Below are positions 8,305-17,287 of a stretch of DNA of 64,000 bases, in pieces. The DNA lies in the NCBI RefSeq assembly GCF_902497625.1, contig NZ_CABVGX010000023.1, positions 36,354 through 100,353 of the forward strand, in the 5' to 3' direction. Source of the stretch: Pseudomonas fluorescens (GTDB lineage Bacteria; Pseudomonadota; Gammaproteobacteria; Pseudomonadales; Pseudomonadaceae). Made by a program: the position numbers and the translations under genes. The notes beneath the pieces are model-generated. The model made no database searches. It was not told where the DNA came from and saw only the letters and a list, made by a program, of their open reading frames with translations. Numbering within the stretch: the stretch's first letter is position 1; each line of letters begins with the position of its first letter.

Positions 8305-9399
8305 CTACTTATACGTGAGCGTGAAGTTCAACGTACCTTTGGCGTCACCTGGACGGAGGTCCCGACTGGGCCCGATCTGATAGAAGCGTGCATTGAAAGC
8401 CAGAACGGTATCCCTGGCTCCAATTGCCCCCATCGGCACTTCGGTGTCGAGCGCCACGGGGGTGCTCCCGTCATCGCGAAGTATTTGAATGCCAATGCCT
8501 TTGGCGGCAGAACCTGGCGTCAGGCTGAAGACGCCGGTAATCGGCGGAGTAATCGGCACCGATCCGCCGCTGCCTTCGAAGCGAATGTGAGCGTTGGCGA
8601 TATTCTTGTCGGTACCATCCGCCACACAGGAACTGAGGGTGATGTGGAAAGGTGTAGGGGTTGTGGTGTACCCCGGGCCGGTAAAGTCAGACATGTTCCA
8701 GCTACCCAGACGCACGGGGTCGTCGCTCACTCTGTAGGTGCCGCAATGCGCCTGGACTACGGTGCCGACCAGTCCTGCGCCGAATGCCTTGCCGGGAATG
8801 CCGGTAAAGGTGCCATTGAATATCTCCGACACGTTCAGGTCCTGAGGACCGGCTGGAATATCGCCGGTTTTTACTAAAGTGATCCAGCTTTCCAGTCGTG
8901 AAAAATTCAAATTCGTCGTGCCCATCGGCCTTTCGTGGTGAGCTGAGAAAGGCACCGTGGCATTTCCGGTATCCGGGACGAAAGCATTAGTTGCCGAGTC
9001 ATCGAAAGGGAAACCCAGGGTTATCGTCACGCCTACGCCGGGAATATTGGTGTTCATGATCGACTGGGGGGCGTTCAACGCGGTATTTGCAGGCAGTAGT
9101 CCCGGAAAAAACCCCGCTCTGGTCAAGACGTTGGATATCAGCCGAGTGCCGCCATCGTTGGAGCATCGAATGGACGAGCCCTCATTGTTCGGCGGGCGAA
9201 GAAACTGTCTTTCCATACCTATCACGCTACCCACGGGAGCATCCCGAGGAACAAAGATGGTGTTCATGTTCAGTGTGAAGGATAGGGGGCCAGATCCTGT
9301 TATCCGATCGCACGTATTGGCTACGGCGATAGCGGGCAGGAACTGGCTACTGCAAACCAGTGCCAGCGCTCCGGTCAGCCGTCGTGTCGATAATTGCAT
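8305..9399 (-). CDS. Fimbrial tip adhesin-like protein, last gene of the fimbrial operon
   Basis: A 364-residue exported protein with a signal peptide ending AIAVANT. The layout is like FimH-type tip adhesins: an N-terminal receptor-type domain (residues about 25-200) followed by a C-terminal pilin domain. The pilin domain has two cysteines (AHCGTYR and LSSCVADG) and a terminal beta-strand motif GTLNFTLTYK, which would be the strand donated to or by the neighbouring subunit. The start at 9399 has AGGAAA in front of it; an upstream ATG at 9462 would put charged residues before the signal peptide. It is co-directional with the usher, chaperone and pilin genes. The ligand cannot be predicted. 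Confidence 0.8.
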   Translation of the reverse strand: MQLSTRRLTGALALVCSSQFLPAIAVANTCDRITGSGPLSFTLNMNTIFVPRDAPVGSVIGMERQFLRPPNNEGSSIRCSNDGGTRLISNVLTRAGFFPGLLPANTALNAPQSIMNTNIPGVGVTITLGFPFDDSATNAFVPDTGNATVPFSAHHERPMGTTNLNFSRLESWITLVKTGDIPAGPQDLNVSEIFNGTFTGIPGKAFGAGLVGTVVQAHCGTYRVSDDPVRLGSWNMSDFTGPGYTTTPTPFHITLSSCVADGTDKNIANAHIRFEGSGGSVPITPPITGVFSLTPGSAAKGIGIQILRDDGSTPVALDTEVPMGAIGARDTVLAFNARFYQIGPSRDLRPGDAKGTLNFTLTYK

Positions 9400-9471
9400 G
9401 TTGATTTTCCTGATTGGGCCGGAACGTGGGCGAGACCGGTTACCTTTGAACCCTGGGGGCATGATGTGGGG

Positions 9472-11984
9472 CTAGCCACAGGTCAGTGTTTGCAGTCGAT
9501 AGCCCTGTGGTTGCTCCATGGCCAGTGGGTCGATATGCAGTTGGCATTGCGGCTCGACCTGGTCACCCCAGCGCACGTCCAGAGTTTTCGGTTCGGCGCT
9601 TGTAGACAGGAGGACCTGGCCTGCCTGGCCGACAACGCCGATGACGGCACCTTCGCTATCGCTGACCTGTGCCCCGAACGGGAGGGGCAGGCCGCTGGCG
9701 GAGCGCGTGGTCAGGAGCATTCGCGTGACGATGCGAGCGGGGAAAGTCGCTTTAACCACCGCGCCGCGCCGCGGTACGAGCTGGGCCGTGCCGTTATCGA
9801 TTTCCACTTCGGGTCCTAGCTCATCGGTTTGCAGCACCATGTGATTGAGTCTGTAGGGCCTCAGGTAAGGCACCAGCGCGTAACCCTGTGAGTTGGTTCT
9901 AACGCCTGTGGCATTCAGGACTCCGACGCCGGCAATACCCGGGACCTCAACCAACGCTGCGGTTTCGCCCAGGTAAGGGCCCAGTTCGATACCGTCCGCG
10001 TGCATCAGCATTGCGCCGCTGGCGTTGACTGAAAGGGTGCGATAGTCGTTACCCTGGGTAAGCCCACCGCCGAGGCTGCCAAACGCTGCCTGATAGCCAA
10101 CCGAAAGCGCCGCAGACTGTTGACGGCCATCATCGTTGCTCAGGGATGCGCGGTAACTGATCCGGCTTGCATCGGCACTGCCGCCCAGACTTGCGCGTTG
10201 GCTGTAACCCTCGCCGACTTTCTGAAGGTCAAAAGTTACGTTGGTTGAATGACCGAATTCCAGAGGCAGGCTAATGCTCAGACCGATCTGACGACCCGGG
10301 TCGCGAGTATCACTCAGTGACTGCGTAGCGAATAAGCTGTAGTTCACTCCCTGATGATAGGTGTTGAAGTTAAGTTGGAACTGGCGCTCCTTGTTGTCAT
10401 GTTGCCAATAGTCCTGCTGCGCAAGACTCAGGCTGAGAGAACTGCGAGTGCTGAGCTTTTGAGAGATAGACGCCTCCAGCCGGCTGCGTCGGCTACCGTA
10501 CCAGGTCGTACTGTGACTGCGTTGACGTACGGCCTCGTCGAAGTCCCGATAACCTTCCGTGGAATATCGATAACCGGCGAAACGCAGATTGGTGCTGGAC
10601 GCAAAAGTCTTGCCGTATTTCAAGGCATAACTCACACCCTGGACGTGCTGTGAATTCTGCGTATTGATATCGGCGCCGGAATGGGTGACGTCTACGGCCA
10701 ACGCACCCAATAAACCCAGGTCGCGGGAGACCCCGACAGTTCCCGCCTGGTAGAAATGGCTGGCCATCAGACCTCCATAGAGTGTCGAATCCCAGACCGT
10801 TCCCATGGCCAGGGTGCCCTGCCAGAGCAGCGGTTCGTCGAGATCATCGGCGCCGTTGTAGCGACCCATGGCGCCGCTGTAGCGCCAGACACCCTTGCGC
10901 AACAGTTGCTGAGGGTTGCATAGGACTGAGTAAACCGCCGGACCTGCCCGTCAGCTTCGGTCAACACGATTTCCAGTTCGCCACTGCCCCCGAGGATGCT
11001 GAGATCGTCAATTTCGTAGGGGCCGGGGCTGACATAAGTGGAGTAGATCGGATAGCCGCTCTGCAGAATTTCAAGTTTGGCGCGTGTTTGCGCCACGCCA
11101 CGGATGACCGGCGCATACCCTTGCATGACGTCGGGCAGCATGCCCAGGTCCGAACCAACCACCAGCCCCTTTATAGGCACGCTCCTGAATACGTCACCTC
11201 TGGTGAAGGTTTCACCTAGCGTCAGGTTGCCATAGGCGCCGGGCAAATCCCGCTGAGCGTAGGTATAAGCGCGGCTCCATTCGCGGTCACCCTGGTCGTT
11301 CCGGCGCAGCGACTGGTTACTGCGTAAACGCCAAGCCCCCAGATTGATACCGCTGTTGAGGTACAGGTCGTCCGAGTTTGTCCGATGACGATAACGGCTG
11401 GTACCTTGCTGCGCTGACGCCTGGTAACTGACAAATGCAGCATTGATGCCGTGGTCCCAGCGTTCGGGATCGATACGGCCGGCCGCATCACGGCGCATGG
11501 CGATCTGAGGGATTGCAACGGCCAGTGACAACTGAGCGCCGTCGAAATCGACTTCGGCGCTCGGGATCAGCGCCAACAGGTCTACACAACGCGTTTGCAA
11601 CAATCCAGGTTCGGCCAGAGTGTCGAGCCGCACACCCATCTGTCCCAACAGCTCGGCCGAAAAGCAAGGCAACAGGCGGTCGCCCTGCGGGCTGAGGACA
11701 AACTCGATTTCACGCTGATCGAAGTAAGCCTGGTTGACCTTGATGTCCACTCGGTAAATCCCGGCGCCCAGGTCGTTCTGCCGAGCAAGGGCGTTCAGAG
11801 CCAGATCGCCGGCATTACTGGCATGTCCCGGGCTCTGACGCAGGAAGCCGGATTGAAATTGTAAAGCTGCTGTAGGTTGTGAGGCGCCCGCTTCGGCGAT
11901 AGAAGCGCTGCTGACGCCCAGCACAAACAGACGGATAAGATGCAGGCGGTCAGGCGCTCGCAGGCGCCCGTAAGATAGGGGCAT
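9472..11984 (-). pseudogene. Fimbrial outer-membrane usher, broken by a frameshift
   Basis: The product should be a roughly 840-residue FimD/PapC-type usher that threads pilin subunits through the outer membrane. The N-terminal half is read in one frame: signal peptide, N-terminal chaperone-binding domain (LQFQSGFL, YRVDIKVNQ), and barrel strands up to RRFTQSYATL. The C-terminal half continues in another frame from LLRKGVWRYSGAMGRY to the plug and C-terminal domains, ending at 9472. Near 10906-10913 the minus strand reads CTCAGCAACTG where ushers would need something like CTGCAGCAACTG, so one base seems to be missing. The start is uncertain: 11984 has AGGA eight bases away, and GTG at 12017 and ATG at 11990 are alternatives. 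Unless this is a sequencing error, the fimbria cannot be assembled. Confidence 0.88.
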
Positions 11985-12020
11985 GGTCATGATCCTGGCC
12001 GTGAACTCAGTAGGCACTTC

Positions 12021-12776
12021 TCAAGGGGCGATCTGAATGGGCAGGCTCAGCGGAGCGGAATAACCGCCGTAATCGTTGATGACTGAAAACTCAACTTGCA
12101 GGCCAGGTTTGGGATGGGTGCCCTTCAGTGCAAAGGTATGACGGGATAACGGGGCGACCATTCCAGCGTTTTCAATGACCTGTTTGTCGCGATCGTCTTT
12201 GACAGCAATGGTGATAAACGACACGTGGAACGGGGTAGGGTTGTAAACTTCCAATTTAACTTCGCCTTGAATGCTCGTGACTGTCCACTGCAAGTCTTTC
12301 AAGCGCGCGAGCGGTTTATCCTTGATTTCGCTGGGGCGATAAAACATCTTTATCCGTGTGCGTAGTGCAATGTTCAGTACATTGCCTTCGCTGACAGTTG
12401 CCTGCGGAATTTCTTGAACATTGAAATAAAATAGTGATTCCCGATCAGTTGGCAGATCGTTCGGCAGACCATTAATCCGCACTTGTTGTTCTTTGCCTGG
12501 ATTGAGCCGGAACAACGATGGCGAAGAAATAAATGGCACCGCAGTGGCGGCATCATCATCAGCCGTGTTAACCCAGGTTTGCACGGCGAATGTCTGGTTG
12601 CCGGGGTTGGTGACTACCAAAGATGCGTTGCGCTTATCACTGTCTAGTACCACGCGAGTGCCATTGAGGGTCAAGGCTGCCTGGCTGCTGGACATGCCCA
12701 ACGCCAGCATGGTCGCAATCATTCTGGCGCTGAACGTAGGCGTCGAGATTGCCGTCTGCTTGAATAAAGCGAACAT
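12021..12776 (-). CDS. Periplasmic fimbrial chaperone (PapD family)
   Basis: A 251-residue PapD-like chaperone that binds unfolded pilins in the periplasm and donates a strand until the usher takes over. The signal peptide ends SSSQA, and the mature start ALTLNGTRVVLDSDKRNASL is typical. The first immunoglobulin-like domain contains NPGNQTFAVQTWVN and the family hallmark LRTRIKMFYRP, which anchors subunit C-termini. The second domain ends in PLSLPIQI. It lies between the pilin and usher genes, four bases from the latter's earliest start. Confidence 0.92.
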   Translation of the reverse strand: MFALFKQTAISTPTFSARMIATMLALGMSSSQAALTLNGTRVVLDSDKRNASLVVTNPGNQTFAVQTWVNTADDDAATAVPFISSPSLFRLNPGKEQQVRINGLPNDLPTDRESLFYFNVQEIPQATVSEGNVLNIALRTRIKMFYRPSEIKDKPLARLKDLQWTVTSIQGEVKLEVYNPTPFHVSFITIAVKDDRDKQVIENAGMVAPLSRHTFALKGTHPKPGLQVEFSVINDYGGYSAPLSLPIQIAP

Positions 12777-12825
12777 AGGGTTGGTGCCTTTTCAGGAGTA
12801 AAGGGCGTGTTGAATAGCGGGTAGA

Positions 12826-12856
12826 GCCCCCTTGATCGTTTATGGCCAAGGGGGGC
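12826..12856 (-). promoter_or_regulatory. Stem-loop after the pilin gene
   Basis: GCCCCCTTG and CAAGGGGGGC can pair with one bulged G around a 12-base loop. It starts 12 bases after the pilin stop and lacks a T-tract, so it looks like an mRNA-stabilising or attenuating hairpin that would favour pilin over chaperone and usher. Confidence 0.55.
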
Positions 12857-12867
12857 AGAATCAGGTG

Positions 12868-13419
12868 TCAGTAGATGTCGACGCTGAACTGCACTGCTGC
12901 TGAAGCAGTTCCCTGAGTGACCATTGCCTCTGTCGAGCGGTACAGTGCGTTGAATAACAGGTCGGAATGGCCAGTTTCGTTCAGCTTGTATTCAACTGAG
13001 GTGCCGCCGGGGGCAATTGCAGTGCCGCTTGTGTCCTTGATCGCGATAGCGACGCCTTTGGCGCCTTGGGCGCCGGGTGTGACCTGGAAATAATCAGCGT
13101 CTGTAGGGTCGGGGAAGCCATTGAATGTGACTTTTGCCTTACTGGTAGCGGTTATGCCGCAGCCTGGAGCTCCCGATATGCGCAAGCCGAACTGGGCGCC
13201 CAGTTCCTCATGGCCTATGGCGATGAAGCGAGCGGCTGAAACGCTGCCCATTTTTACCGGCATGCCAACCAAATTATCTCCCGGGTTGATGACTTCGATC
13301 GGGCAAGTGCTGGCAGTGATCGAGCCCTCGAAATTAACAGTGCCGGTAGTGGCGAATGCCGAAGTGCCTGCAAGGCTGGCAGCCAGGCCGAGGCAAAGTG
13401 CAAGTTGCGACGTTTTCAA
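12868..13419 (-). CDS. Major fimbrial subunit (type 1 pilin family)
   Basis: A 183-residue pilin with a signal peptide (LALCLGLAASLAGTSAFA) and a mature start TTGTVNFEGSITASTCPIEV. It has the two conserved cysteines, here near residues 39 and 85 (TCPIEV and APGCGITA), and the C-terminal alternating pattern SAAVQFSVDIY used in donor-strand exchange. The start codon is TTG at 13419, with AAGGAA eight bases before it and an in-frame stop just upstream, so no earlier start exists. It is the first gene of the pilin-chaperone-usher-adhesin operon. Confidence 0.9.
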   Translation of the reverse strand: MKTSQLALCLGLAASLAGTSAFATTGTVNFEGSITASTCPIEVINPGDNLVGMPVKMGSVSAARFIAIGHEELGAQFGLRISGAPGCGITATSKAKVTFNGFPDPTDADYFQVTPGAQGAKGVAIAIKDTSGTAIAPGGTSVEYKLNETGHSDLLFNALYRSTEAMVTQGTASAAVQFSVDIY

Positions 13420-13569
13420 AATTTAATTCCTTTTCAAGTAAGCAGTGCCTGGCGTTAATGGTCGAGACGATGCAGGTAGTCTGCTGCAACAGGCGAGCTT
13501 CATTTGGTTAAGTGTGGTGTCGCGACGGGAGGAGATGCTATAGGGGAGAAAAAAGCGGAGATATGAGAG

Positions 13570-13586
13570 AACTCTCAATTAGAGTT
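13570..13586. promoter_or_regulatory. Inverted repeat upstream of the fimbrial operon
   Basis: AACTCT and AGAGTT flank CAATT, about 150 bases upstream of the pilin start in AT-rich DNA. It is a possible operator or promoter-associated element for the fimbrial operon. The surrounding 13420-13665 holds no gene. Confidence 0.35.
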
Positions 13587-13665
13587 TGTTGTTTGAGATT
13601 CTACGCGGGAGTGTTGCGAGAAGTGTTGAAGGTCTGACGGTGTCGACATTTATCAACGGAGAAAG

Positions 13666-13697
13666 CCAAGTGCAAACCGCAACGGGTTTGCACTTGG
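13666..13697. terminator. Strong hairpin after the toxin-like fragment
   Basis: CCAAGTGCAAACC and GGTTTGCACTTGG pair perfectly over 13 bases with a six-base loop. It lies just past the end of the 13709-14396 fragment and would end its transcript. No long T run follows. Confidence 0.6.
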
Positions 13698-13708
13698 GTT
13701 AATGCTTA

Positions 13709-14396
13709 TTAGTAACTTATTCCTCCAGCAGCCGGTCTCATCTCGTAATTATGTACCGGAGCACCTTCGGCGGCTTTTCTATCCGCTTCAGCCTGCGTCC
13801 TGGCTCGTGATTTTCTCGCCCACGTGCCTCCCAACTGGTTGTGGTGGGGCGGTTGGGGGGGGGCTGAATCGCCTTTATACTTAACTTGTTTCGTAGCTGA
13901 GTCCCCGAGCGTATCAGTGCGACCTGCGTAATCTCTACGAGGTGGTGGTTGGACATCGCCTCCGTCATAAGCAAGTGCTGTGGCACCGCTTGGTCGGGTG
14001 TTTGATGCTATCGCATCCGTGTTGTCGAAGCCTGGACGGGGGGCAGTCGTGACCGGGTTCGCGGATGGCACCGCCGAATTGGATGTCCCCTGTGCGTCCG
14101 GGATGTCTGAATTTTGGATTTCCGCTTTTTTGTTTCTCGACTTCTCGAGTCTGGCGGTTACTTTGTTTCTGCCAAAGCGCGCAAGTGTCAAAGCGCCCAC
14201 GACGGCCGTCCCTATCATGCCGATGTTCGTGAGCATTGAATTTTCATAAAAAACACCTGCTATACCGACGCCTGCGAATGCGGTTGTAACTACGGCAATG
14301 CCGACCGCTACCCAGGATATAGAAGCACCGCCTGTGGGGACTGCCATCCCGATCGCCACAACAGCGGCAATAGCAAAACCGATGGCATACCCTAGC
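13709..14396 (-). pseudogene. C-terminal fragment of an unidentified membrane-active or polymorphic-toxin-like protein
   Basis: About 228 codons are open from the junction with kguT to a stop at 13709. The first 70 residues are hydrophobic and glycine/alanine-rich (GYAIGFAIAAVVAIGMAV, then VAVGIAVVTTAFAGVGIAG), like the membrane or pre-toxin region of large secreted effectors. A linker rich in N, S and P follows, then a basic tail (GTWARKSRARTQAEADRKAA) that ends NYEMRPAAGGISY. Base composition is lower in GC than the neighbours. Upstream of 14396 the same frame runs antisense-like through kguT and is not coding, so the 5' part of this gene is missing. I do not recognise the family; a polymorphic-toxin origin is only a guess. 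Confidence 0.55.
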
Positions 14397-15534
14397 CGAC
14401 CAGATACGAGCCGCCGAACGACCCGAGTGCGCCCATGCTGTTGATCAAGGCCATTGCGCCACCGGCAACGTTGGCCGGAAGAATCTCCGGCACGATGGCG
14501 AAGAACGGTCCGTAAGGCGCGTACATGCAGGCACCGGCAATCACCAGCAAGGTGTAGGACCACCAGAAATGTTCGGCACCGAGGGCGTAGGAGCCGTAGA
14601 ACGCGATCGAGGCGATCAGCAGCGGCGGCCAGACAAAGCGCTTACGTTTTTGCAGTTTGTCCGAGCCCCACGACACCAGCAGCATCGCGATCACCGCAGC
14701 CAGATAGGGCAGGGCCGACAGCCAGCCCGCTTCGACCATGTCCATCTGCGCGCCGGCCTTGAGGATCGATGGCAGCCACAGCACGAAGCCGTAGACGCCG
14801 ATGCTCCAGCAGAAGAACTGCAACGCCAGAATGATCACCTTTGGCGAGCGAAACGCTTCGGCGTAATTCTTCACCGCTTTCATGCCAACCTGTTCGGCGG
14901 CGAGGGCGCTTTCCAGGTCATGCTTTTCCTCTTCGCTCAGCCACTTCGCCTGCGATGGACGATCATCCGCCAGGCGCCACCAGATGAACGCCCAGAACAC
15001 CGCCGGCAAACCTTCGATGATGAACATCCAGCGCCAGCTGTAATGCTGCACCAGGTAGCCAGAAACCACCGACATCCAGAGCATGGTTACCGGGTTGCCG
15101 AGGATCAGGAAGGTGTTGGCCCGCGAGCGTTCGGCACGGGTGAACCAGTGGCAGAGGTAGACCAGCATCGCCGGCATCACCGCGGCTTCGACCACGCCGA
15201 GCATGAAACGGATGACGATCAGCCAATAGGCGCTGGAGACCACGCCGGTCAATGTCGCGAGGCCGCCCCAGAGAATCAGGCTGACGAAAATCAGCTTCTT
15301 CACGCTGTGCCTTTGCGCATAGATCGCACCGGGTACCTGGAAGAAAAAGTAACCAAGGAAGAACAGCGCGCCGAGCAATGAAGACATGCCCGGAGTGATC
15401 ATCAGGTCGGCCGCCATGCCCGACGCGGCGGCGAAACCGTAGTTGGCGCGATCCAGATACGCCAGGCTGTAGGTGATGAACACGATGGGCATGATGTACC
15501 ACCAGCGGCGGGCGGCAAGTGTTGCAGTTTTCAT
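14392..15534 (-). pseudogene. kguT: 2-ketogluconate transporter, truncated at its 3' end
   Basis: An MFS permease of the anion:cation symporter type (RRWWYIMPIVFITYSLAYLD at the start, NTFLILGNPVTMLWMSVVSG in the middle). It closely resembles KguT, which imports 2-ketogluconate. Intact KguT has about 430 residues and continues after the last visible motif GALGSFGGSYLVG into a YLNG segment and two more helices. Here the frame meets a stop right after LVG, at 380 residues, and the sequence beyond belongs to something else. The last transmembrane helix or two are lost, so function is doubtful. AGGAG precedes the ATG at 15534. It lies downstream of kguK as in other pseudomonads, but kguD is absent. 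Confidence 0.88.
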
Positions 15535-15578
15535 AAGGGTGCTCCTGAGCTTGTTGTTTTTGTCGCAGCAGGTAACGG

Positions 15579-16661
15579 TTAAAAATCTTCAGTGACCGGG
15601 CGGGCCTCATCGCGAGCAGGCTCACTCCCACAGGGATTGTCCAGGCTCTGCAGATCTCCTGTGGGACATGGGCGGTGAGAACAGCGCAAATCCACTGTGG
15701 GAGCGAGCCTGCTCGCGATGGCGGACTCGAATTCGACAGACATCTGCGCCCGGGTCGGCAACCCCTCCATATCCCCACGACTCTGCACCGCCCGGCTGCC
15801 GATCCAGTTGGCACGTTTGACGGCGTCTGCAAAGCTGAGATTTTCCAGCAATGCGCTGATCATTCCGACCGCAAACCCATCGCCGGCACCGACAGTGTCC
15901 ACCACCGTTTCCACCGCCACGCCGGCCACAAACCCGGCGTCCAGCTGAGTCCGGTAATAAGCGCCATGCGGGCCAAGCTTGATCGCCACGGCTTCGGCGC
16001 CCTTGTCCAGATAAAACGCGGCAATGTCGGCGGGGTCGTCGAAACCGGTCAGCAATTGTCCTTCGCTCAAACCCGGCAGCACCCAGTGGGCGAGGACGGC
16101 GAGACGGTTTACCTCGGTGATCATTTGCTGCGTACAGGCCCACAGGCCCGGTCGCAGGTTGGGATCGAAAGAAACGCTGCGCCCGGCCTCACGCATGCGC
16201 GTCATCAATTCAAAGGACATTTCCCGAGCTGTCGCGGACAGCGCCGGCGGAATGCCCGTGGCATGCAAATGCCGAGCCCTGAGTAGCTCGGGCATGATCG
16301 ACTGCGCTGACAAATGGCTCGCCGCTGACCCGCGCCGGAAATATTCAACCAGCGGATCGCTGCCATCCTCGGCGCGGGATTTCATCTGGAAGCCAGTCGG
16401 GTGTGCCGGGTCGATGGTGACATGGCTGCAATCCACGCCTTCCTTTTGCAGTGTGTCCATTACAAAACGGCCGAGGGAGTCGTCGCCGACCCGACTCAGC
16501 CACGTCACGTTGAAACCCAGGCGCGAAAGGCCAATGGCGACGTTGCTGTCCGCCCCGGCGATACGCTTGTGGAAGTGGTCGACGTGGGCCAGATCGCCGT
16601 TGTAATCGGCAACGAACATCGCCATGGTTTCGCCGAACGAGAGGATATCGATCTCAGACAT
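15579..16661 (-). CDS. kguK: 2-dehydrogluconokinase with an abnormal C-terminal extension
   Basis: A PfkB-family sugar kinase that phosphorylates 2-ketogluconate to 6-phospho-2-ketogluconate. Typical motifs are FGETMAMF near the N-terminus, a GGADSNVAIGL-like substrate motif written here AGADSNVAIGLSRLG, and the ATP-binding signature DTVGAGDGFAVGMISAL with catalytic Asp. Residues up to about 317 align with the family (316 usual). The last 43 residues are read out of a REP pair (15607-15721) that sits where the stop should be. The start at 16661 has GGAG before it and overlaps the kguE stop by eight bases. The catalytic core looks intact, but the pathway around it is broken. Confidence 0.85.
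   Translation of the reverse strand: MSEIDILSFGETMAMFVADYNGDLAHVDHFHKRIAGADSNVAIGLSRLGFNVTWLSRVGDDSLGRFVMDTLQKEGVDCSHVTIDPAHPTGFQMKSRAEDGSDPLVEYFRRGSAASHLSAQSIMPELLRARHLHATGIPPALSATAREMSFELMTRMREAGRSVSFDPNLRPGLWACTQQMITEVNRLAVLAHWVLPGLSEGQLLTGFDDPADIAAFYLDKGAEAVAIKLGPHGAYYRTQLDAGFVAGVAVETVVDTVGAGDGFAVGMISALLENLSFADAVKRANWIGSRAVQSRGDMEGLPTRAQMSVEFESAIASRLAPTVDLRCSHRPCPTGDLQSLDNPCGSEPARDEARPVTEDF
15607..15721. repeat. Inverted REP pair inside the 3' end of kguK
   Basis: CATCGCGAGCAGGCTCACTC at one side and GAGCGAGCCTGCTCGCGATG at the other form an inverted pair, with CCCACAGG and CTGTGGGA further in. This is the classical GTGGGAGCGAGCCTGCTCGC REP of fluorescent pseudomonads, normally found outside genes. 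Confidence 0.88.
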
Positions 16662-16904
16662 CAGCAGGCTCCAGTCGGGTTTGGCCAAGGCAAGCCAGGG
16701 TGGCGACATGCTCAGTCGTCAGTTGCACCAGGTCGTCGCCCTGCAGCGGATATTCCGCAGCGCGCATCACGCCTTGCGGCATGTGCCGCAGCAGTTGCTC
16801 CCACTCACGCAAATCGCTCGCGGCCGGCGGTGTCGCAACCAGTTTGCCGTCGGCGCGACGCTGTACCGCTTTACAGTGCACGTAACCAACATGCCGTCCC
16901 AGTA
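16654..16904 (-). pseudogene. kguE: kguE remnant, C-terminal 80 codons only
   Basis: The segment encodes LGRHVGYVHCKAVQRRADGK and continues to EYPLQGDDLVQL, the end of KguE, a sugar-phosphate isomerase/epimerase-like (TIM-barrel) protein of about 260 residues in the 2-ketogluconate operon. Everything before it is missing: upstream of about 16905 the sequence changes to ptxS in another frame. The stop overlaps the kguK start, as expected for the intact operon. Confidence 0.78.
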
Positions 16905-17161
16905 TACGAGCGCAGCAAGGCGAGGTGCTGGCGTTCCTGCTCGTCATCGCGATCAGTGTTGCATACCACAAGGCTGTAACCGTGCTGACGACAGGCGGTT
17001 TCCACACCGTGCATCACGGCAATCGAATAAGGGTTACGGATGTCGGCGACCAGCATGCCGATCAGGCGGGTCCTGCCACGTTTCAGACCGCGAGCCATCT
17101 GGTTCGGGCGATAGCCCAATTCGGCAATCGACTGCTCGATGCGCAAGGCAATCGCGTCGGA
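16905..17161 (-). pseudogene. ptxS: ptxS/kguR-type LacI regulator remnant, internal fragment
   Basis: About 85 codons match the part of PtxS just after the helix-turn-helix: LSDAIALRIEQSIAELGYRP, then MARGLKRGRTRLIGMLVADI and NPYSIAVMHGVETACRQHGY. PtxS represses the kgu operon and binds 2-ketogluconate. The first 35 or so residues with the recognition helix are absent, replaced at about 17160 by unrelated DNA. The ligand-binding domain after LALLRSY is cut off at about 16905 and joined to kguE. The remnant cannot be a working repressor. Confidence 0.78.
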
Positions 17162-17287
17162 CAATACACACTGACGGGTTTGATCGCGGCGACTGATTAT
17201 ACGATCGAGGTCCACGCGCGAACTGCCGCCTCCACGCAGTCCGACCCCGCGCGAATCCGGTTTTACACCAAGGCCGAAAGGATGTAA
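17162..17287 (+). pseudogene. C-terminal tail of a fibronectin type III domain protein (fragment)
   Basis: Forty-one plus-strand codons read QYTLTGLIAATDYTIEVHAR and then SDPARIRFYTKAERM before a TAA. The pattern (Y-x-L-x-G-L, then A-T-D-Y-x-I-x-V-x-A, then F-x-T-K) is the second half of an Fn3 domain. It starts exactly where the ptxS homology on the other strand stops. There is no start codon of its own in a sensible context, so this is a gene tail left by rearrangement. The parent protein, perhaps an extracellular enzyme, is unknown. Confidence 0.6.

Noticed and set aside
10890..10925. Programmed frameshift in the usher
   Set aside because: No slippery heptamer or downstream hairpin was seen, and ushers are not known to use frameshifting. 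A mutation or sequence error is simpler.
14397..14563. Extension of the toxin-like fragment to an apparent start at 14563
   Set aside because: That part is an alternative frame of kguT, whose protein homology is clear. The composition is arginine-rich and unlike the fragment.
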